In this document: positions 6,986-12,500 of the stretch, one piece after another | How the letters are laid out: every line of letters begins with the position of its first letter | Numbering within the stretch: the stretch's first letter is position 1 | Made by a program: the position numbers and the translations under genes | Source: Dunaliella salina | Taxonomy: Eukaryota; Chlorophyta; Chlorophyceae; Chlamydomonadales; Dunaliellaceae | Direction of reading: 5' to 3' | Assembly (NCBI GenBank): GCA_002284615.2 | Contig: MU069677.1 | Coordinates: 327,863 to 340,362, forward strand | Length of the DNA stretch: 12,500 bases | Notes under the pieces: generated by a model | Seen by the model: the letters and a program-made list of their open reading frames with translations, nothing else | What the model was told of the DNA's origin: nothing | Database searches by the model: none

Positions 6986-7079
6986 AATGCCACAGCCACA
7001 CCCTCCTGCTGCCCAAGAAGCTTCACCCTGACAAGCTGCACCCACAGGGCTTGTGGGGAGGAAGGGAATGTGTGCAGGG

Positions 7080-7242
7080 TATGGGGGGAATTCCCCTTCG
7101 AAGGGGGCCTGGCAGCAATGACAGCTGCTGCATGGCGGTCCCGCTCCTCCACCCGGGCAGCAAGAGATGGCTCCAGACGGGTGCGGAGCTCCCTGGGCTT
7201 CCCATCAGCCTCTGTCCGCTTCCGCTTCCACAAATGGTGCAC
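7080..7242 (-). other. GC-rich exon-like frame, unassigned
   Basis: The minus frame reads HHLWKRKRTEADGKPREL, then RTRLEPSLAARVEERDRHA and AAVIAARPPSKG. It uses AAG and GAG almost exclusively for Lys and Glu, as in well-expressed green algal genes, and local GC is clearly above the neighbourhood. I find no start or clear splice sites and no known domain. It could be an exon or exon remnant of a gene transcribed leftwards, or chance. Confidence 0.3.
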
Positions 7243-7319
7243 CCCAAGTCAAAAAGGGTCTTCTGCCCCTTGGGGGCATGTGGGTCCATGTCCTGGGCGC
7301 TTGGGAGGCTCTACTTAAA

Positions 7320-7552
7320 ATGTACACATCTTCCGAGCTGTGAAAAAACGTAATTTTTATCAACATTCGATCGTACGAAGGGCTCCAGGAATTAATTATT
7401 TACCTCGCATGACACCCATTGTCGCTAAGGTATTTCTTTATCCTGGCGTCAGATCTCGAGATTCTTGCTGGATGGCACCACGCGTTGTATTTTAATAGAA
7501 CTGAAATCAGGCGCGGAAATCCAAGAGCGACATACTACTACATGTGAACTTC
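7320..7552 (+). promoter_or_regulatory. Upstream region of the CBS gene
   Basis: AT-rich compared with 6900-7318. A TATA-like TATTTTAATA lies at 7488-7497, about 55 bp before the proposed start codon. An inverted repeat TTCGATCGTACGAA lies near 7366-7379. A minimal start-stop uORF (ATGTGA, 7542-7547) lies six bases before the proposed ATG. Transcription start is not visible. Confidence 0.35.
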
Positions 7553-7862
7553 ATGTTAGCAAGCACATATCATCTCCACACATCCAGCTCTCCACGACTG
7601 GGGAACTTTGGGACCAATAAGACCTCAACTTGTTTTGTAAGGAGCCCCAAAGAGTTCCATGGACGTCAGCTGTTTCACTTCAGACAGCAGAGATTGTTTT
7701 GCACAACTTCCAAAGAGTTGTTGGAGGAGGCAAGACAGCCTGCCACGCTAGAACAGCAAGTGGGGCCACATGCAAATGGCAATGTTGCCCCCACCAGCTC
7801 GGAAATTGCCACCAGCAGGCCTAATGAGAACAGGCCTACTATTCTGCAAGAGTGCAAGTTCG
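7553..7862 (+). CDS. CBS-domain protein, exon 1 (transit-like N-terminus)
   Basis: Proposed first exon, 103 codons plus one base. It reads MLASTYHLHTSSSPRLGNFG, then Arg/Phe-rich sequence (FHGRQLFHFRQQRLF), with many Ser/Thr/Arg and few acids at first: the look of an organelle transit peptide. A more acidic Pro-rich linker follows, ending ECKF. The donor G/GTGAGT at 7862/7863 leaves phase 1, which matches the exon 2 acceptor and yields ECKF-GG-VAKVM. A stronger-looking donor, GTAAGT at 7903, is out of phase with exon 2. The ATG at 7553 was chosen because the ATG at 7542 is followed at once by TGA. Linkage to exon 2 rests on phase and position only. Confidence 0.55.
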
Positions 7863-7909
7863 GTGAGTGGCGCTCTCTGTGCAACCTGCACAAAGCTGTA
7901 CGGTAAGTG

Positions 7910-7910
<1 letters not shown>

Positions 7911-7975
<65 letters not shown>
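7911..7975 (+). repeat. (AC)32 microsatellite
   Basis: Uninterrupted AC dinucleotide run, 3 bases after the GTAAGT alternative donor. It produces Val-Cys repeat frames on the minus strand that are not genes. Confidence 0.98.
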
Positions 7976-7977
<2 letters not shown>

Positions 7978-8300
7978 CTCTAACATGCATACGGGACCCA
8001 AAAAAAATTAGCAACAGCAAGCCCCACTTTGGCATCATATGTGCCTGCTATTTTCTTGATTTTGCACTGCCGCTCAGGGTGGCAATCATGAGAGGCCATT
8101 GTGAAAGGGGTCTCCATTTGTACCTTTTTTTTGCACACTTGGCATTCCTGAGCACAGAAGAGAGCTTTCAGTGCTGATCTTTTAGCGCAGCATTGTCAGT
8201 TTTTGGGTCTTTAAGCATGCTGGTTAGCCCAGTGTAGACTCTCACTCTCAAAGAAAAACAGGAACAGAGGTGCTGGCGCTAGAGACTTGTGCAGTGTGTC

Positions 8301-8373
8301 GTCAATGCTGGATATTTGTTAAAGAATGCTGTCAATTGCTGTGTAATGTCAATGCTGGAGGTTTGTTAAAGAA
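8301..8373 (+). repeat. 47-bp-period direct repeat
   Basis: GTCAATGCTGGA-(TA or GG)-TTTGTTAAAGAA occurs at 8301 and again at 8348. Confidence 0.8.
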
Positions 8374-8680
8374 AATTAGGAACACAAGCACAAGTATCTG
8401 AAGCCTGCATGCAAGGCAGCCGTGCCTTGATGTGCGCCTTAGAGAAAGGAAGCATTGGCTTGATGCTCAAAGCTATCCATTTCACACCTCAGTAAAGCTT
8501 ACAGTGGATACTGAGCTGAACAAGGGCATGGCAGCTCTTTTTCACCTCACTATCCATTGCAAGTTTTGCTGGGGTGCAAAACTCAATTAAACACACTCCA
8601 CATTCAATGCATATAATGCATACATGCAGTGCCAAACCATGTACTCCACCTGTGTCCAATGGTTGTTGCACGCTCTGCAG

Positions 8681-8835
8681 GGGGTGTGGCTAAGGTCATG
8701 CGGCCCTATGAAAAAGGACTGATTAAGTGCACCCCGGGCGACACCTTGGAGGGCATCATCCCCAGCCTCACTCAGATCACAGGCATGCCTGTGATCAATG
8801 ATGCCAGGCGTGTCGTGGGTATCATCAGTAAAAAG
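8681..8835 (+). CDS. CBS-domain protein, exon 2 (first CBS motif)
   Basis: Encodes VAKVMRPYEKGLIKCTPGD, TLEGIIPSLTQITGMP, then VINDARRVVGIISKK. This is a CBS domain: the opening V-x-x-V-M-x-P, a helix with T/L, the GMPV-D strand, and the V-G-I-I-S strand before the DVL helix. CBS pairs bind adenosyl ligands such as AMP or ATP and regulate partner proteins; in plants, two-CBS plastid or mitochondrial proteins of the CBSX type act on thioredoxins. Placing this protein in that group is inference from size and the transit-like exon 1. The acceptor TCTGCAG precedes 8681 (phase 1); the donor AAG/GTGTGG is at 8835/8836 (phase 0). Codon choice favours C/G in third positions, unlike the flanking introns. 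Confidence 0.85.
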
Positions 8836-8950
8836 GTGTGGGTGTGGAGATGTGTTGGAGTGTAAACATGAATATGCTTGGGGGGAAAGCTTGCATGTAG
8901 CCATTGATGCCGGGCGCATTTCAGGCATGTTCACTGAAGAGGTGTGTGTG
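8739..8950 (+). repeat. Decaying ~106-bp tandem repeat including exon 2
   Basis: The end of exon 2 with its donor (8791-8844) aligns without gaps to 8897-8950, by my count 36 of 54 bases identical, including GATGCC and AGGTGTG. Translated, VINDARRVVGIISKK at the exon matches VAIDAGRISGMFTEE in the copy, and each ends in a GTGTG donor. Upstream, GDTLEG matches GDVLEC. The copy is frame-shifted relative to the exon (period is 1 mod 3). Weaker copies lie at about 9000-9100 and at 10036-10135. Confidence 0.6.
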
Positions 8951-9362
8951 CTTAGGGTCAGCATGAAGTGCCAACAAAGTAGCTAGCTTCCGCATGCTTG
9001 TGGAGGGAGTCAGCGATGCCTTCTGGAGCCATTGCATCTCCTCACCTATGGAGAGGTGTGCACTTGGAGCTGTCCGGGAGTGCAATCATGGCATCGGCAA
9101 TCTCGGCATTTGTGTGAACCTCTTGAATTGCCCTGGGATGCAAGTGTGGTTGTGGGTACTCACAAGCAACCCTGGAGTGCTGGTATGAATGTGGGAGTCT
9201 GGTGTTCCCTTCAGTGGCAGCACAGCAGTGGCAGCAGGAGCTTGGGAAAAGGATGTGCTGTTTGCATTGCTGCGCTGCGTCAGTACGATGGGTACACAGT
9301 CATAAATTTTGAGGCTGTTCCTCCTCTGCTCTCTTGACCACATCAGTAGGGTTCCCTTTCCA

Positions 9363-9536
9363 TCCCTGTAACAGTCTCAAAATCACAATCCTCCCTGTAA
9401 CAATTCTCCCTGTAACAATCCTCCCTGTAACAATCCTCCCTGTAACAATCCTCCCTGTAACATTTCTCCCTGTAACAATCCTCCCTGTAACAATTATCCC
9501 TGTAACAATCCTCCCTGTAAATCCTCCCTGCAATAG
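9363..9536 (+). repeat. 15-bp minisatellite CTCCCTGTAACAATC
   Basis: About ten units of CTCCCTGTAACAATC between 9391 and 9525, lightly varied. Each side carries the same border, CCCTG(T/C)AA(C/T)AGTCTCAAAAT, near 9365 and 9527. Because 15 is a multiple of three, all frames stay open and give repetitive peptides on both strands. Confidence 0.95.
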
Positions 9537-9716
9537 TCTCAAAATTACAAAATGCCCACCGACACATGTTTGGTTCATGAGGTTTACAAGTGAGGAGCCA
9601 TCAGTCAAGACGACTCTTAGGCTGACAGCATGAGCTGTTTTGACCTGTGTATCCACACGAGGAGAGGCAGACAATGGTCCATGAGGTGGAGGAGGTCTGA
9701 AATTGAAGTTACACAT

Positions 9717-10560
9717 GAGGTTTTGACTCCTTGTTATGAAAATTGGCGCAGCATGTGAGTGGCAATAATTTGATGTTCAACATCTGAACCGTGGACGTCT
9801 TCCTCAGGCAGCGGCATGCCGTGGAAGTGCAGGATTTCGGACTCCGTTTGTACAAGAGTTTTGTGAAAGCAACTGTTGGGTGCTTTGGTAAGGACTGTTG
9901 TAATGACGAGTCTGTGCTGCTGCTGAAAAGGCCTGTGAGCTGAACAGTGAGAGGTGCCCATGCCTGACAGGAAGACCGTAAGCAGCACAAGGGTTTCCTG
10001 CTGTTTTGAACTTTTTGAGCACAAGCTCATGAGCTGGAGATGTGTCGGAGTGTGGACATGAGTATCCATGGGCTGAAGCTTGCATGTTGCCAACGATGCC
10101 AAGCGTGGGACTTGTATCATTGGAAAGGAGTGTTCTGAATGTCAGCCTAAAGTGACAAGCGGAGCAGCTTGCTTGCACGTGTCTGTGAAAAGAGGCAGCA
10201 GTGCTTTTGTGGAACGTGCCTTGCATTTGTGGGGCTCTCTGAGGTTTGGACTCCTTGTTGCAGGAGTTGATGGCCTTGCACCGAAACGATTTGAATTCAG
10301 GCTTGTGCAGCATTCGAATCATGACCGTCCATTTGAGGCGATGGCATGGCTGGGAAGTGTAGGATTCAGGGGGATTTGATTGAAAATGCAAGAGTTGAAG
10401 GAGCTGTTGGGTGCCCAACAGGGACTGCAGGAACTGAAACAGAAGGCCTGGGTGCCGCAACTAGGCGGAGAGAGATGTCCAAGCCAGCCAGGAAAGCTAC
10501 ATGCATCACAAGGGTCTCCTGCTACTTTGAACTTTCAGAGCTGAAGCTCACAAGCTGTGA
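9717..10560 (+). repeat. Diverged ~526-bp tandem duplication
   Basis: GAGGTTTTGACTCCTTGTT (9718) pairs with GAGGTTTGGACTCCTTGTT (10243). CACAAGGGTTTCCTGCTG (about 9982) pairs with CACAAGGGTCTCCTGCTA (about 10508). The constant offset, with similarity in between, indicates a decayed direct duplication. The first unit also includes GGAGATGTGTCGGAGTG (10036), which matches the CBS-exon-derived repeat at 8846. Confidence 0.65.
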
Positions 10561-10944
10561 TCATCAAGGGAATGCTTCCATTCCATCCCGGTCAGCCTCG
10601 CCCTCTGGTACCCCGGCCCTTTAACCCTCAAAGGTTGCCCTTGGCGTAACCATCCCACTGATGCTGGGGTGGTGATGCCCAGGATGACCTTAGAGCTGTG
10701 GCTGAAGAAGGTAGTTGGGTACAAGCAGCAGCGGCTGCCCCTGGAGCTAGCAGCGCCAGCGCAGCACAGCGCAGGCTGCCAGCACAGACAGGAAAGGACA
10801 TTGTTGCACAGCTGCGCCTGCATGGGCAGCATAGCTCAAGCAGAAAGGAGCCTGACGATGGGCTAGGTCGCCAGAGGGCCTTTGGATCATGAATAGGGTG
10901 CGAGATATAGTATATCTGAAAAAATGCTAGTATAGTATGTAGTA

Positions 10945-11070
10945 TTATATACTAAGGCTTTAACCTTTTTTTTTACCTTCTACAACCCCCCATATACTAG
11001 TATATACTATATACTAAGGCTTTAACCTTTTTTTAACCTTCTACAACCCCCCATATACTAGTATATACTA
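10945..11070 (+). repeat. 62-bp tandem duplication, AT-rich
   Basis: ACTAAGGCTTTAACC starts at 10951 and 11013, each followed by a T-run, CCTTCTACAACCCCCC and ATATACTAGTATAT, itself a perfect 14-bp palindrome. Confidence 0.9.
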
Positions 11071-11103
11071 GTGTACAGTATATACTGACCTCGAAGCCTA
11101 GTC

Positions 11104-11560
11104 ATGAATGACACTAAGGAATTGCAAGAACCAGAAGTCCTTGGAGTCATCAATACCCAGGTGCCGCATCCTGCAGTCAAGAGTGATGAGGCACAGTGGT
11201 TAGAAAACCATGGCAAGTTGGAATCACCTGCGCACAGCAAATATGAATAACACTGAGGCGATGCAGGAACCAGAGGTCCTTAAATCCGCTAGAACCCAGG
11301 TACCATGCCCTGCAGTCGAGAATGATAATGGGCAGCATGGCTGCTGCAAAAAGGTGCCTGAGAATAGACTGGGCCGTCAGCACGTCCTATAGTCAACAAT
11401 GGACACCGAGGCAATGGAGCAGGGCCTGGGGTTTAGATTGGTATAAAAGCATTGCAGGAATCAGCAGAGTCATTGGACATCAAGACCCAGGAACCGTATC
11501 CAGCAGTTGAGAATGGTGAGGCATGGCAGTTAGATAAACATGGCAACGTAGGAGTCATGT
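11104..11560 (+). repeat. Three diverged ~140-190-bp tandem units
   Basis: CCAGGTGCCGCATCCTGCAG (about 11157), CCAGGTACCATGCCCTGCAG (about 11297) and CCAGGAACCGTATCCAGCAG (about 11488) are equivalent blocks. Each is followed by TC/TG-AGA(A/G)TG and preceded by a GCA(A/G)GAA(C/T)CAG block. No coding function seen. Confidence 0.65.
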
Positions 11561-11567
11561 GCACACA

Positions 11568-11684
11568 GCAAATACGAATAGCATAGCGATTCAAGGAAAA
11601 TGTTATGCAAATACGAATAGCATAGCGATTCAAGGAAAATGTTATGCAAATATGAATAGCATAGCGATTCAAGAATAATATTAT
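11568..11684 (+). repeat. 39-bp minisatellite, three units
   Basis: GCAAATACGAATAGCATAGC-type units at 11568, 11607 and 11646; the first two are identical and the third has a few changes. The period is a multiple of three, hence a repetitive minus-strand frame that is not a gene. Confidence 0.95.
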
Positions 11685-12184
11685 GGCAGCTTGAGGGTCA
11701 AGGGATGCATGCCAAGGTTGGTACGAGATGTCGAGTAGGGGTCTGAGAACGCATGACAAGAATAGTATTAGATGTCAAGATCAGTGATATATTGGAAAGG
11801 GCCTGAAGTGCCCTTGACGTCTAGGCATTGATTGAGCAAAATTATGGTGCATGACGAGGTATGGGCCACAAATGAATGGCCTGAAAAATGAAATGCATGA
11901 AATGCAGGCAAGGGTGTTTACAGGCAAACAGGCAGAGGCAAAGGCTGGGGCCTGAGGTCAAGGCATGGAATCATGAAACAAAAAAGTGCATCACGACATA
12001 GAAAGATGCCACGAACCAGGCTGATGTATGTCCTAGGATCAGCCAAGTGTAAGGAAGAAAGGACAAGGAAAAGGAGAGGCTATGCGGACCACAGGCCGCG
12101 TGCGTTTAGAGAAGTTCCCCTAGCTAGAGCTTGTGTAAGCATGCCTGAGGTGCTGTGATTGAGTTTCAATGGAATTGAGCTCAA

Positions 12185-12323
12185 CTGCAGCCTTGTGGAT
12201 GTGTAACACCATATGCGATTGAATTGAATCGAATCGAATTCATGAGACATGTCAGGCATGGGCCGGAGGGGAGAGGAGCCAGCCGTTCTGGAAGCCCAGC
12301 TGCAGCCTTGTGGATGTGTAACA
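12185..12323 (+). repeat. 24-bp perfect direct repeat, 115 bp apart
   Basis: CTGCAGCCTTGTGGATGTGT plus AACA occurs at 12185-12208 and 12300-12323, with a GAATT/GAATC pentamer run between (12218-12241). It lies just upstream of the exon 3 acceptor. Confidence 0.9.
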
Positions 12324-12389
12324 TTGCATACTTTGCTTCCAAGTATTGGGCACCTCACCGCTGATATGCTTCCATCATCCTTGCTGCAG

Positions 12390-12500
12390 GATGTGCTGAG
12401 GGTGCGCAAAAAGGGCGGCAGCTTGCAGCAGCCGGTGTCGCAGGCCATGACCAGCCCAGTCCACACAGTGCCCATCACAGCGAGTGTCCAAGAAGCAGCA
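12390..12500 (+). CDS. CBS-domain protein, exon 3 (partial, second CBS motif)
   Basis: 37 codons to the window edge, all open: DVLRVRKKGG, then SLQQPVSQAMTSPVHTVP and ITASVQEAA. DVLRV completes the first CBS motif from exon 2. VSQAMTSPVHTVPITASVQEAA opens the second, with the usual M-T-x-x-V-x-T-V helix start. Acceptor GCTGCAG/GAT at 12389/12390, phase 0. The remainder of the second CBS domain and the 3' end lie beyond 12500, so full length is unknown; by this model residues 156-192 are present here. Confidence 0.85.

Larger units (their letters stand above)
7863..8680 (+). other. Intron 1 of the CBS gene
   Basis: Proposed 818-bp GT-AG intron, phase 1: donor GTGAGT at 7863, acceptor CGCTCTGCAG ending at 8680 after a pyrimidine-rich stretch. 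It contains a (CA)n tract, a 47-bp-period direct repeat and otherwise nothing recognised. An extra small exon inside it cannot be excluded. Confidence 0.55.
8836..12389 (+). other. Intron 2 of the CBS gene (3.55 kb)
   Basis: GT-AG, phase 0, from GTGTGG at 8836 to TTGCTGCAG ending at 12389. Joining its flanks gives IISKK-DVLRVRKKGG, a continuous CBS motif, so no exon is needed inside. The contents are almost all repeats, listed separately. Stretches with nothing recognised are about 9200-9360, 9537-9716, 10561-10940 (a GC-rich, Ala/Gln-coding-like patch at 10700-10860 without a match) and 11690-12180. Confidence 0.75.

Noticed and set aside
6671..7353. Long overlapping plus-strand ORFs (215 and 188 codons)
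   Set aside because: They run through a degenerate tandem repeat, are Pro/Ser/Cys-rich, differ in frame without a clear winner, and show no motif. The minus frame has better codon use over part of the span.
7675..8038. Minus-strand ORFs of Val-Cys repeats
   Set aside because: Translation of the (CA)n tract.
427..8245. tRNA-like or SINE-like similarity between about 480-520 and 8205-8240 (GGGTCTTT...GCTGGTT...CCAG)
   Set aside because: Shared stretch is short, with no A/B box pair or cloverleaf; insufficient to call a family.
8629..8865. A 78-codon single-exon CBS protein starting at GTG 8629 or ATG 8659
   Set aside because: The CBS motif breaks exactly at AAG/GTGTGG and resumes at CAG/GATGTG 3.55 kb later; the codons before 8681 do not look like CBS sequence and a good acceptor is present at 8680.
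9300..9716. ORFs with five-residue repeats on both strands
   Set aside because: Products of the 15-bp minisatellite, whose period is a multiple of three.
9804..10460. Minus-strand ORF of 218 codons
   Set aside because: It lies antisense inside intron 2, spans the boundary of the ~526-bp tandem duplication, shows no domain, and is rich in Ser/Gln/His. I treat it as chance, although its length makes a transcript check reasonable.
9391..11684. CRISPR array
   Set aside because: Repeats at 9391-9525 (15 bp) and 11568-11684 (39 bp) are contiguous with no spacers, in an intron.

Overview
The window looks like nuclear DNA of a eukaryote, most likely a chlorophyte green alga. The evidence is a spliced gene with GT-AG introns, an exon 1 that resembles an organelle transit peptide, long repeat-filled introns, a (CA)n tract, and wrecked retroelements whose RNase H and C-terminal motifs I recall (unverified) as common in chlorophyte genomes. 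By eye the GC content is moderate; a Dunaliella-like genus is only a guess.

Left part (1-5560): a graveyard of one family of non-LTR-type retroelement. Four copies of its 3' untranslated region lie in plus orientation (264-426, 3461-3592, 3913-4053, 5437-5558). Two of them, perhaps three, are preceded by an upstream piece of the element in the opposite orientation, which is the layout left by 5' inversion (twin priming). The fragments together outline a large ORF: a PHD-like zinc finger, a conserved domain of uncertain fold, a split RNase H, a zinc-knuckle remnant, a PD-ExK (restriction-like) endonuclease and a conserved C-terminal tail. Every part is frameshifted or has lost key residues. 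Between copies 3 and 4 (4597-5206) sits a fold-back-like structure: two clusters of about ten inverted CGTCTGAA-type motifs each, flanking a 330-bp centre.

Middle (5560-7550): no convincing gene. It holds a possible coding fossil, overlapping perfect palindromes, several hairpins, a cluster of TTGCGA hexamers, a GC-rich stretch with an exon-like minus-strand frame (7080-7242), and then the AT-rich upstream region of the one recognisable gene.

Right part (7553-12500, running off the end): a plus-strand gene for a tandem CBS-domain protein. Proposed exons are 7553-7862, 8681-8835 and 12390-12500+. Splice phases match (phase 1, then phase 0), and the exon 2/exon 3 join restores a CBS motif (IISKK/DVLRV). 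Intron 2 is 3.55 kb and consists almost wholly of decayed tandem repeats. The first of these appear to be degenerate copies of the 3' end of exon 2 with its splice donor. That array, the 5'-inverted retroelements, the covarying 3'UTR hairpin and the fold-back structure are the items most worth checking. I see no complete, novel protein-coding system here.
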